Assembly (NCBI GenBank): GCA_001801825.1
Contig: MGYR01000009.1
Location: forward strand, 3,165-8,863
Reading direction: 5' to 3'
DNA length: 5,699 bases
Source of the DNA: Gammaproteobacteria bacterium RIFCSPLOWO2_02_FULL_56_15
GTDB lineage: Bacteria; Pseudomonadota; Gammaproteobacteria; Eutrophobiales; Eutrophobiaceae
Part shown: positions 1 through 5,699 of the stretch, one piece after another
How positions within the stretch are numbered: position 1 is the first letter of the stretch
Layout of the letters: every line of letters starts with the position of its first letter
Made by a program: the position numbers and the translations under genes
Notes under the pieces: model-generated
The model's input: the letters and a program-made list of their open reading frames with translations, nothing else
What the model was told of the DNA's origin: nothing
The model's database searches: none

Positions 1-937
1 CATGGGTCAGTCTCAGTCCGAAATAGAGTTTTTTCTCACAGCGTAACGCCCTGGCATTCCCCAGGATATATCCCCAGTCCAGTTCGGGTTGTGCCCGGAT
101 CAGTTCATTTAGATCCGCAACCCGGGACAACTTGTTCCAGTGTTCCTTGACCCCATTGATAATCGCGACGAGCAATTGATCCTCGGGAGAGAATACCTGT
201 ACCTGCATCCCGTCCAGGCTCATGGTGCTCATCCGCTCCCAGACCGGCCCGGTATCCAGGAAAAAGAACCAGTAGGTAAACCTCCGGTCAGGTCCATACC
301 ATTCTTCCCTGCCCAGCCTGCTGCCTGATGCTATTTCGTTTGCATCAGTCTCGAGATGATGGGGGGTGAGCCCGTAATGCAGATCCACCGAATTGCTCCT
401 GTCGAATCGCACAAATTGCGCCTGCACAGTTGCCGCTTCGTGATTGCCGAAATAGACGTGATCGTATCCGTTCCGAATCAGCAGATCCTTGGCCCGGAGA
501 AAATCCACCCTGCGGACCAGTATGTCAATGTCGCCGCACTCGCGGAGTTTTTTGGATCCATAGAACAGCAGGGTGAAAACGAGGCCCTTGAATGGCGCAA
601 CCGGAATTTTTTCCTTCTCAAAGAGCCTCAGAATATCCAGCAACAAGCTCTGGGTGTGTTCATTCCAGGCGACCGTTTGATTCACCTTCTCCTTGAACTT
701 TCCCAGCTCTCCGTCTGGAATTGTACCAAGGAAATGGTTGCTGAAGGTGTTATAGACGAGCGGCAAGACCTTGTTTTCTTCCGCCAGTTTACTGACCACC
801 GACCAGTCAGGATTTGCCTTCAGCAAGGCCTCCATCGATTCCCTGGTGAGGGGATCGATCTGCTTTCTCGCTGCGGCAAACAGCAGCCTTCCTTCCAGGG
901 GAACAGTCCTGATGGAATCCTGATTCATCCTTTGCAT
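1..937 (-). CDS. Nucleotidyltransferase family protein (Nucleotidyl_transf_5 type), 3' end beyond window
   Basis: An open minus-strand frame of 312 codons has no stop before the left edge, so the C-terminus is missing. Seen motifs: a helical N-terminal part; FKGLVFTLLFYG at residues 116-127; Arg132; the DIDILV acidic motif at 136-141 (Asp136 and Asp138, presumed metal ligands); VDLHYGL at 184-190 with a third Asp; PEDQLL at 251-256; and a C-terminal HWNKLSRVADLNELI segment at 266-280. This order (KG, then R with DxD, then DLH, then PEDxLL, then H..KL.R..DL) is that of the uncharacterised nucleotidyltransferase family PF14907 (mostly about 350-400 residues), so probably only a modest C-terminal piece is lost. 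The family is inferred to transfer a nucleotide to an unknown acceptor; it is cytoplasmic here, with no signal peptide. I chose ATG 937 because GGAG lies 10 bases upstream; ATG 928 is in frame and also possible. It lies 75 bases after the porin stop on the same strand, so cotranscription is plausible. Family call is firm; substrate is unknown. Confidence 0.85.
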   Translation of the reverse strand, partial: MQRMNQDSIRTVPLEGRLLFAAARKQIDPLTRESMEALLKANPDWSVVSKLAEENKVLPLVYNTFSNHFLGTIPDGELGKFKEKVNQTVAWNEHTQSLLLDILRLFEKEKIPVAPFKGLVFTLLFYGSKKLRECGDIDILVRRVDFLRAKDLLIRNGYDHVYFGNHEAATVQAQFVRFDRSNSVDLHYGLTPHHLETDANEIASGSRLGREEWYGPDRRFTYWFFFLDTGPVWERMSTMSLDGMQVQVFSPEDQLLVAIINGVKEHWNKLSRVADLNELIRAQPELDWGYILGNARALRCEKKLYFGLRLTH

Positions 938-949
938 TCCGTCATCGCT

Positions 950-983
950 CCGGTAGTTCTCTGTGCAGCATAACGAATACCGG
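950..983 (-). promoter_or_regulatory. Possible hairpin overlapping the nucleotidyltransferase ribosome binding site
   Basis: In the 75-base gap between the porin stop and the nucleotidyltransferase start, CCGGTA (983-978) is perfectly complementary to TACCGG (955-950), with a 22-base loop. The 3' arm overlaps the GG of the GGAG at 951-948 that serves start 937. No T-run follows, so it is not a factor-independent terminator. A 6-bp stem with this loop is weak and could be chance. Confidence 0.2.
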
Positions 984-1012
984 CGGCTCCCTTTTGGTTG
1001 GACCGTGAATCC

Positions 1013-3523
1013 CTACCAGAACGAAGTTTCAAAAATCAATCCTATGACATGGTTTGAATAATCTTCCGGGACCGTAACCAGATAAATCTGATCTCCGACC
1101 AGTGGCTCGGTCAATCCCTGGTAGTGAAAATCATCCAGATCCTCCCTTTCGAACCTGTAAAGCAATCGGAGGGTCAGATTGTCCCTGGCTTGCCAGCGCA
1201 AGTTGCCTTCAAGAAAGTGGTGTCTGAACTTCTGATCGGGGAATCCGTTGCCCACTTCGCCGGTGGTGAATGCATTCAGAAAAGCCGCCGGCGAGGCATA
1301 CTCATAGGAAAACTCACTGTCCGATAACAGGTAAGTGTAATTGAGATCCATGCTGATCTTGTCAAAACTGAAGGTCAGCCCGGCTCCCAGGTTGTGATTG
1401 CTTTCCGAAATATCCTCTGACCACTGATTCCCCAAGGGATAGACCGGACCGCCGGGACTGTCATCCGAAGAGCGCAGACCGGCATCCGTGATATTGGTTT
1501 GCAAACGCTCTTCCGACTGGAAGGAGTAAAAAATATACAGCATCCTGTTCAGCGCGAACTGGTAATTCCATTCGAGATTCGCCGAAACACTCTGCGCCGC
1601 ATTCAAGCCATATTCTCCGTCGTAATCGATATCCCTGTACTTCCCACCGATCATCAGATCCATGTCCTCACTGACAATCCAGTTATATTTCGCGTCAATG
1701 GTATGGCCGTTCCTCTCCGCGATATCGTATTTACGCATCGCAGACAGGGTATGCACGATATGCCCGTCCGGGAATCTGGGGATATAGTTCTGCAGGGAGG
1801 AGGTATAGTAGGGTTCATAGGGATTGGGTTCGTAGTCATCACCGGTACGGTCACTGTACTCATAGGACAAACGCAGCGTTCCGGAACCCGGTACCCGGTG
1901 AGTCATGCTCAGCCGGTAGCGGTTATCGATCACCTCCCCCAGCTCTCTCATGCTGTAATCCATGGCCTCACGCTCGATCGCGGCGCCGATCTCCGTATCC
2001 TCCGACCACTGATAATCCACATTGGCCGCGAGGAAGACACTATCCTTTTCGAACGGGATGCTCCGGAACCGGATCCTGTCCCTGCTGCCGGCCGAATCCG
2101 GATCGAAGACGCGCGGTCCGGCGCCTCCGTCCATGGCGATATATCCATATTCTCCCGTTAGCGGGTTATAGGCCGTGTAGCTGGTCTCGTTATCCTGATC
2201 ATCGTACTTAAACTCGCCGGCAAGGGTTATCCGCGACGCGGGATTCATGGTAATCCTGGAATGCACCATCAGGGATTCAATTTCCGCGCCGGCCCGATCC
2301 GTGGAAAGCGCATCCACGGTGTTCCACAGGTCATAATTGAAGGCATTCGGAGGGTTGCCGACCGTCCCGGCGGTGATCGTCGGCGGTATCAGCACATCGT
2401 TCTGACGCGATTGCGTATAGGCCATGCTGGTGGTTGCCCGGCTGTCCCATAAGGACAAGGACGCTGCGAAATCCGCACGCAGGGAGTGAAATTGATTATC
2501 CGGGGCAAGGGCATGTCTGCCCCGCTCCGGCGTCAGCAGGGGTATCGGTGTCAAACCCGGATTTTCCCAGCTGAGCGACCCGTACTCATTACTGAAATAG
2601 GAACCGGAGTAGGAAACGCTCCCCTGGTATTTTTCCCCCGTGTAGGCCAGCCCGATATCGACCTGATTGGTAACATAATCCACAGGTTCCACTATTTCAG
2701 TAACCTGCCCGACACCCGGGTAGTTGAAACCGCCGCCGAAAGGCCGGGAGCCCTCGCGCCACTCCATCGATCCGGAGGCCGTGACCTGCAGCTTTCTGGA
2801 AGGGCTGAAGTCGAGTGAAACCAGCGCCTTTTCTCTTTCCAATGCCAGGGTGGAGGGGCCCGTAAGCTGCAAGGCGGAGAGTACCTCACTCACGCTGCTT
2901 GCCCCCGGCGCGAGGCCCGGAGGTAAAGCAAGATAGTCGGTACCTGCCCCCTCCCACAAGACCCTCGCGTTGCTGGTGAAGACATGGGGAATGGAATCGA
3001 AGGCCATCGACAACTTGTACTTGCCAAATTTGCCGGCAGAAGCCTGTACATACTGATCGGAACGTCCCGTCGATCCCCCATAAATCCCGAAGTAACTGGC
3101 AGTCCGGGGGTTCATCGCGAAAGCATCGAAGCGGTTCAGGACGAAACCCTCCTCCCAGTCACCGTATTCAGTAAAGGATGCGGGCCCAGGCTCATCGGAA
3201 ACTCCAAGCACACCGGCCGCGAGCGACAGGCTGTACTGCCAGTCCCCATCATCGGCAGATCGAAGGTCCGGCCATTTCCACGCATCCGGATACAGGAATC
3301 CGCTCGGCGTCCGGGTATTCTGTTGAAAGACATTGAGCCCGGCGGGATCGGGAACAATCATGGACGGTTGGTTATGCGTATTCAGTTGATTACCGTGTGG
3401 TACCGATCCAGCCGCGGTTGCCGTCTGCGTAGCAAGAGAGATCAGCAGCGCAATCACAGGCGTGATCCCTGACAGCAGCCTGCCCGCCGGGATGAAGGTG
3501 AATTTCACGCGTCCGATACCCAT
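1013..3523 (-). CDS. MtrB/PioB-family outer-membrane beta-barrel (decaheme-cytochrome-associated porin)
   Basis: A protein of 836 residues from the chosen start. It has an N-terminal signal peptide (basic start, hydrophobic core at about 17-31, likely cleavage after TATAA at 38). The rest is a long run of alternating polar and aromatic strands broken by Gly/Asp/Asn-rich loops, ending in GLIFETSFW; a C-terminal aromatic residue is the usual beta-barrel assembly signal. The segment GKYKLSMAFDSIPHVF at 167-182 resembles the GxYxLxLxYxxIPH pattern of the MtrB/PioB family (PF11854/TIGR03509). Known members form a 26-strand outer-membrane barrel that sheathes a periplasmic decaheme cytochrome. The length is nearer PioB/MtoB (about 800-850) than Shewanella MtrB (about 700). 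The mature protein contains no cysteine, so it lacks the CXXC of Shewanella MtrB. The frame extends upstream to an ATG at 3595, but ATG 3523 is preferred because it puts the signal peptide at the N-terminus and lies 5 bases after the cytochrome stop; the longer form would overlap the cytochrome by 67 bases. The ribosome site is weak, which suggests translational coupling. The family is clear; orientation of electron flow is not. Confidence 0.93.
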   Translation of the reverse strand: MGIGRVKFTFIPAGRLLSGITPVIALLISLATQTATAAGSVPHGNQLNTHNQPSMIVPDPAGLNVFQQNTRTPSGFLYPDAWKWPDLRSADDGDWQYSLSLAAGVLGVSDEPGPASFTEYGDWEEGFVLNRFDAFAMNPRTASYFGIYGGSTGRSDQYVQASAGKFGKYKLSMAFDSIPHVFTSNARVLWEGAGTDYLALPPGLAPGASSVSEVLSALQLTGPSTLALEREKALVSLDFSPSRKLQVTASGSMEWREGSRPFGGGFNYPGVGQVTEIVEPVDYVTNQVDIGLAYTGEKYQGSVSYSGSYFSNEYGSLSWENPGLTPIPLLTPERGRHALAPDNQFHSLRADFAASLSLWDSRATTSMAYTQSRQNDVLIPPTITAGTVGNPPNAFNYDLWNTVDALSTDRAGAEIESLMVHSRITMNPASRITLAGEFKYDDQDNETSYTAYNPLTGEYGYIAMDGGAGPRVFDPDSAGSRDRIRFRSIPFEKDSVFLAANVDYQWSEDTEIGAAIEREAMDYSMRELGEVIDNRYRLSMTHRVPGSGTLRLSYEYSDRTGDDYEPNPYEPYYTSSLQNYIPRFPDGHIVHTLSAMRKYDIAERNGHTIDAKYNWIVSEDMDLMIGGKYRDIDYDGEYGLNAAQSVSANLEWNYQFALNRMLYIFYSFQSEERLQTNITDAGLRSSDDSPGGPVYPLGNQWSEDISESNHNLGAGLTFSFDKISMDLNYTYLLSDSEFSYEYASPAAFLNAFTTGEVGNGFPDQKFRHHFLEGNLRWQARDNLTLRLLYRFEREDLDDFHYQGLTEPLVGDQIYLVTVPEDYSNHVIGLIFETSFW

Positions 3524-3528
3524 GGGGC

Positions 3529-4488
3529 TTACCGGTGTAACCTCGCTCCGGAGGGATGATTGGAGCCATGAATCTGGGCATGACAGTTCTGGCAACTACG
3601 GCCCATCAGCCGAGGATCCGGGCGGCTGCCCGAGGCGAGACCGCCCCGTGTCAGCAGTTCATTCACATGCCCGAGCGCCGTGTGACACTGCTGGCAGAGC
3701 ATGGGTCTGGCCGTGATCAGCAATTTTTCATGGTTGGATCCATGGGGACTGTGACAATTCAGGCAATTATCACGCACCGGGGCATGTTCAAAAAGAAACG
3801 GCCCTCGCTTCTCGGCATGGCATTGATAACACGTCTGGTTCACCGTGTCGGTTTTGAGCAGGGCGCGAGTGGTGCTGCCATGGGGATTGTGACAGTCCGT
3901 GCAGGTGATCTTCCCCTCCAGCAGGGGCATATGGGATCGGCGCCTGAATTGCGATCGCTGGTCCTGATGACACATAAAGCAGGTCTCATTGATTCCGTTC
4001 CGTGCCAGCAGCCCCGCGGAGGAGAAATTCGCCATGGGATTATGGCAATCCGAGCAGCCGACATTGAATCGCTCGTGAACGGAACTCAACCAGTGGATCC
4101 GGTTACCCCCCTGATGGCACTGCAGGCATTGCCGGTTCTGAACCCCGACAGCATGGCCCGACTGGTTGGTAAACCGGAGGATGCCGTCTGCCTTCACCGG
4201 ATCACTGATATGCTCTGAACCGGGGCCGTGGCATGCCTCGCATCCCCGTGACTCGATCTCGTTTCCCGGATTCTGCAGGAAGATCCTGGCATGGGTGGTA
4301 CGACCCCAATGCGCAGCCAGATCCCGATGACAGGCCGAGCATAATTCGGTACCGATATAATTCTTGTTCGCGAAATAATCCGCTGTTTCCTCTGCCTGCA
4401 GCATTGCCGAGATCGCTAACAGAAACAGAGTAAGTAGTGAGGCAAACAGCGCGTTCTGGAATATCCTGATGGTTTTCGTTTTGCGCAT
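3529..4488 (-). CDS. DmsE-type decaheme c-type cytochrome, periplasmic
   Basis: A 319-residue protein with a Sec signal peptide (MRKTK start, hydrophobic core about 13-30, likely cleavage after LQA at 32) and exactly ten CXXCH heme-attachment motifs, beginning at residues 50, 83, 121, 145, 170, 196, 220, 242, 265 and 299. Repeated NPHGS/SPHGS segments and the C-terminal QIHGSNHPSG tail are typical of the DmsE/MtrA/PioA group (TIGR03508-like), whose usual length of about 310-340 matches. In known systems this periplasmic cytochrome is plugged into an MtrB-type barrel and carries electrons across the outer membrane; the barrel gene follows here after 5 bases. Maturation needs the cytochrome c maturation system, not in this window. 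The ATG at 4488 is set by the signal peptide and by an in-frame TAG at 4512-4510; its Shine-Dalgarno is poor (GGA about 9 bases away, GGCAG adjacent). I leave the symbol blank because DmsE, MtrA, PioA and MtoA cannot be told apart without a tree and the missing partners. Confidence 0.95.
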   Translation of the reverse strand: MRKTKTIRIFQNALFASLLTLFLLAISAMLQAEETADYFANKNYIGTELCSACHRDLAAHWGRTTHARIFLQNPGNEIESRGCEACHGPGSEHISDPVKADGILRFTNQSGHAVGVQNRQCLQCHQGGNRIHWLSSVHERFNVGCSDCHNPMANFSSAGLLARNGINETCFMCHQDQRSQFRRRSHMPLLEGKITCTDCHNPHGSTTRALLKTDTVNQTCYQCHAEKRGPFLFEHAPVRDNCLNCHSPHGSNHEKLLITARPMLCQQCHTALGHVNELLTRGGLASGSRPDPRLMGRSCQNCHAQIHGSNHPSGARLHR

Positions 4489-4509
4489 CTGCCGTGATCC
4501 ATCCAGTGC

Positions 4510-4572
4510 CTAGCAACGCGCCTCGCCATTCAGCCTGAAGCCATGTGCAAACTGAGCTCTGTCCATCTGCAT
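4510..4572 (-). CDS. Possible 20-codon leader ORF upstream of the decaheme cytochrome
   Basis: ATG at 4572-4570 is preceded by AGGGGG (4586-4581) with 8 bases between, the best Shine-Dalgarno on the minus strand of this window. It encodes 20 residues, starting MQMDRAQFAHGF and ending EARC, with a TAG stop at 4512-4510. The stop is 21 bases before the cytochrome ATG and the two are in the same frame, so readthrough of the amber codon would fuse a 20-residue leader and 7 linker residues in front of the signal peptide. The cytochrome's own ribosome site is weak, so this ORF could be a leader peptide that sets its translation. It could also be chance: a 20-codon open frame is unremarkable, and its codons give no independent support. 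Confidence 0.3.
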   Translation of the reverse strand: MQMDRAQFAHGFRLNGEARC

Positions 4573-4620
4573 AAAAAAATCCCCCTGAAATTTTGTGGTA
4601 AAGCCGCAGACTAAAATCCT

Positions 4621-4740
4621 TCAACCCTTCAATTCATACAATATGATCAATTCATTTATAATTCCAGTGTACGCCACTGATTCCATTGCGATCCGCGCTG
4701 GCTGCCGGATATCCTCATGTAGCGCAATACATTCATCCAT
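4621..4740 (-). CDS. Possible 39-residue hypothetical protein
   Basis: ATG at 4740-4738 follows AGGAG (4754-4750) by 9 bases; an adjacent in-frame GTG at 4743 has a spacing of 6. The peptide begins MDECIALHEDIRQ and ends IINELIILYELKG, giving a polar first half and a hydrophobic-amphipathic end, with no membrane segment long enough to span and no family I recognise. The TGA stop lies 48 bases before the leader ORF start, on the same strand as the cytochrome. The frame stays open upstream to 4917, so the short form rests only on the ribosome site. It may be a chance ORF in the promoter region. Confidence 0.22.
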   Translation of the reverse strand: MDECIALHEDIRQPARIAMESVAYTGIINELIILYELKG

Positions 4741-4763
4741 CACTATGAACTCCTGACTGTACG

Positions 4764-4776
4764 GAATGTAACATTC
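4764..4776. promoter_or_regulatory. Short perfect palindrome, possible operator
   Basis: GAATGTAACATTC is a perfect inverted repeat with 6-base arms around one central base. It sits inside the divergent region, upstream of both gene sets, where a transcription factor dimer could act. I do not recognise the site. A repeat of this size has a fair probability of occurring by chance in 400 bases when several spacers are allowed. Confidence 0.2.
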
Positions 4777-4884
4777 ATGAAACAATCTGCGCTTCCCCGT
4801 GCCTCGGATTAACCGGTGTTTTACACTCGAACCATGCAGGAATATCCCATTAACAGGCATTTCAAAACACAGCAGGACGACCGC

Positions 4885-5616
4885 ATGGACGACAACATGA
4901 ATCCCATGCGGATTCACTCCATAATTCGATTTGCATGCCGATTGCTACTCGGCTTCCAATCGGTTTTCCTGCGCAGCCGGATTCGAACCCCCTGCCTGGA
5001 ACGTGTGCGAGGCCGTTATTTCCTGGTGATCCCGGAGGTGCTGAACCCGGTGGTATTCCGGAGTGGTCAATATTTCGCTGAGGTCCTTGCCGATACCAGT
5101 CTTCCGGGACCCTTGCCGGAGCACCGGGAGTCTGTTGCACTCGACATGGGTACCGGCTGCGGTATTTGCGCGGTTTTTGCAGCGGAACTCGGATACCGTG
5201 TCGTCGGTGTCGACATCAACCCCTTCGCCGTACGCTGCGCGAGGATAAATATTCTCCTGAACCAGCTTGAAGATCGTATAGAGATCAAGCACGGTGATTT
5301 GTTTGGACCCGTATCGGGCCAAAGCTTTGACCTGGTCCTGTTCAACCCTCCTTTTTACCGCGGTGCTCCGGGTAGCAATTTTGAACTGGCCTGGAAAAGC
5401 CTGGATGTATTCGAACGTTTCGCCGGCGGCCTGGAAGGCATTCTGAACCAGAACGGCAGGGCACTGATTCTACTGTCCACCGATGGCGATGCAGATGCTA
5501 TGCTCCAGGCGCTCGGCAGAAACGGGTTGACCGTAACGCTTGCCAAACAAAAACATTTCGGCAACGAGATTATGACCATCTACGAGATTCGGCGGCCCGA
5601 ATTCCAGTATCAATGA
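4885..5616 (+). CDS. SAM-dependent methyltransferase with HemK/PrmC-like NPPF motif
   Basis: A 243-residue Rossmann-fold class I methyltransferase. Seen motifs, numbered from the chosen start: LDMGTGCG at 86-93 (SAM-binding motif I), VVGVDINP at 106-113 with the acidic Asp110 expected to hold the ribose, GDLF at 137-140, and NPPF at 154-157. NPPF/Y motifs occur in enzymes that methylate planar amide or amine nitrogens (PrmC/HemK, N6-adenine methylases) and in related small-molecule enzymes. The N-terminus (about 1-80) carries an IRFACRLLLGFQSVFL stretch and a VIPEVLNPVVFRSGQYFAEVL segment that leads into the core. ATG 4885 is chosen because AGGA lies 7 bases upstream; the frame is open back to GTG 4816 and ATG 4834, which lack a ribosome site. 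It is too short and lacks the usual N-terminal domain for true PrmC. Its stop overlaps the next start (ATGA), so it is translationally coupled to a probable radical SAM protein. That makes a biosynthetic role likelier than housekeeping. The substrate is unknown. Confidence 0.85.
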   Translation: MDDNMNPMRIHSIIRFACRLLLGFQSVFLRSRIRTPCLERVRGRYFLVIPEVLNPVVFRSGQYFAEVLADTSLPGPLPEHRESVALDMGTGCGICAVFAAELGYRVVGVDINPFAVRCARINILLNQLEDRIEIKHGDLFGPVSGQSFDLVLFNPPFYRGAPGSNFELAWKSLDVFERFAGGLEGILNQNGRALILLSTDGDADAMLQALGRNGLTVTLAKQKHFGNEIMTIYEIRRPEFQYQ

Positions 5617-5699
5617 ATCACTCCATTCAAGTCCTCCTCGTCAATCCCCGCATGACCTCATTGAAGAGTACCAGGCTACCGCTTTCCCTGCTTGCACTG
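5613..5699 (+). CDS. N-terminus of a probable B12-binding-domain radical SAM protein, cut by window edge
   Basis: Twenty-nine codons are visible, from an ATG that overlaps the methyltransferase TGA (ATGA at 5613-5616), to the right edge without a stop. After a short MNHSIQ start comes VLLVNPR (residues 7-13), then about ten residues, then LPLSLLAL (22-29). A first beta strand of the type VLLVNPP followed by LPLGLLYLA is the usual start of the cobalamin-binding domain in BchE-like radical SAM proteins, where the CxxxCxxC cluster comes some 170-200 residues later, outside this window. No clear Shine-Dalgarno is present, which fits coupling to the upstream gene. If correct, it would carry out a radical methylation or rearrangement; the product is unknown. 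The call rests on a short segment. Confidence 0.6.
   Translation, partial: MNHSIQVLLVNPRMTSLKSTRLPLSLLAL

Larger units (their letters stand above)
4489..4884. other. Divergent intergenic region between the cytochrome and methyltransferase genes
   Basis: About 400 bases with no established gene, expected to carry both divergent promoters. On the minus strand a TATAAA (4660-4655) could be a -10 element for the cytochrome unit, but no convincing -35 lies 16-18 bases upstream. On the plus strand CTGACT (4753-4758) is a mediocre -35 with no good -10 at the right distance. I found no clear FNR-type TTGATN4ATCAA site and no T-tailed hairpin. Two small minus-strand ORFs and one short palindrome are listed separately. 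A minus-strand frame runs on from 4740 up to 4917, but its upstream part overlaps the methyltransferase start. Confidence 0.6.

Noticed and set aside
356..973. A 205-codon plus-strand open frame, with another at 140-328
   Set aside because: Both lie antisense to the nucleotidyltransferase, whose KG, DIDILV, DLH and PEDQLL motifs appear in order on the minus strand; the plus-strand translations show no recognisable domain.
938..1012. A factor-independent terminator after the barrel gene
   Set aside because: The only stem there (CCGGTA/TACCGG) is not followed by a T-run and has a long loop.
1499..2161. A 220-codon plus-strand open frame
   Set aside because: It is a shadow inside the barrel gene, which has a signal peptide, family pattern and terminal aromatic residue on the other strand.
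3556..4218. A 220-codon plus-strand open frame
   Set aside because: It lies fully antisense to the decaheme cytochrome, whose ten CXXCH motifs settle the coding strand.
4202..4624. A 140-codon minus-strand frame overlapping the cytochrome 5' end
   Set aside because: It overlaps the cytochrome signal peptide and first two heme motifs in another frame and has no recognisable domain.
4640..4660. An FNR-like half site, TTGATCATATTG on the minus strand, in the divergent region
   Set aside because: Only the TTGAT half matches; the expected ATCAA at four bases is absent.
4816..4884. The 23-residue N-terminal extension of the methyltransferase from GTG 4816
   Set aside because: There is no Shine-Dalgarno before GTG 4816 or ATG 4834, the extension is polar with no domain signal, and ATG 4885 has AGGA at 7 bases.
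4621..4917. The full 98-codon form of the minus-strand frame upstream of the cytochrome
   Set aside because: Its upstream part overlaps the methyltransferase start and lacks a ribosome site; only the 39-residue form from 4740 is kept, at low confidence.

Overview
The window looks like a chromosomal piece of a Gram-negative proteobacterium, probably a gammaproteobacterium. The main evidence is a multiheme periplasmic c-type cytochrome paired with a large outer-membrane beta-barrel of the MtrB/PioB family. Base composition is moderate and even, and I see no mobile-element, CRISPR or RNA-gene signal.

Layout. A minus-strand unit runs right to left: a DmsE-type decaheme cytochrome (3529-4488), then an MtrB/PioB-family porin (best start 3523, ending 1013) only 5 bases after the cytochrome stop, then a nucleotidyltransferase of the Nucleotidyl_transf_5 type (from 937, running off the left edge) 75 bases after the porin stop. 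A roughly 400-base region (4489-4884) separates this unit from a divergent plus-strand pair: a SAM-dependent methyltransferase with an NPPF motif (best start 4885, ending 5616) and, overlapping it by an ATGA junction, the first 29 codons of a probable B12-binding radical SAM protein (5613 to the right edge). The divergent region holds two possible small ORFs on the minus strand, both with good Shine-Dalgarno sequences. One of them (4510-4572) is in frame with the cytochrome and separated from it by an amber stop.

How the parts may work together. The cytochrome and porin have the two components of a porin-cytochrome conduit, in which a periplasmic heme wire is inserted into an outer-membrane barrel and moves electrons across the outer membrane, either outward (metal or external acceptor respiration) or inward (for example Fe(II) oxidation, PioAB/MtoAB-like). 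No cell-surface cytochrome, terminal reductase (DmsAB) or inner-membrane quinol partner is inside the window, so the direction and substrate cannot be decided. The flanking nucleotidyltransferase and the methyltransferase/radical SAM pair belong to families often met in modification or natural-product loci. Whether they serve the conduit or are only neighbours is open.
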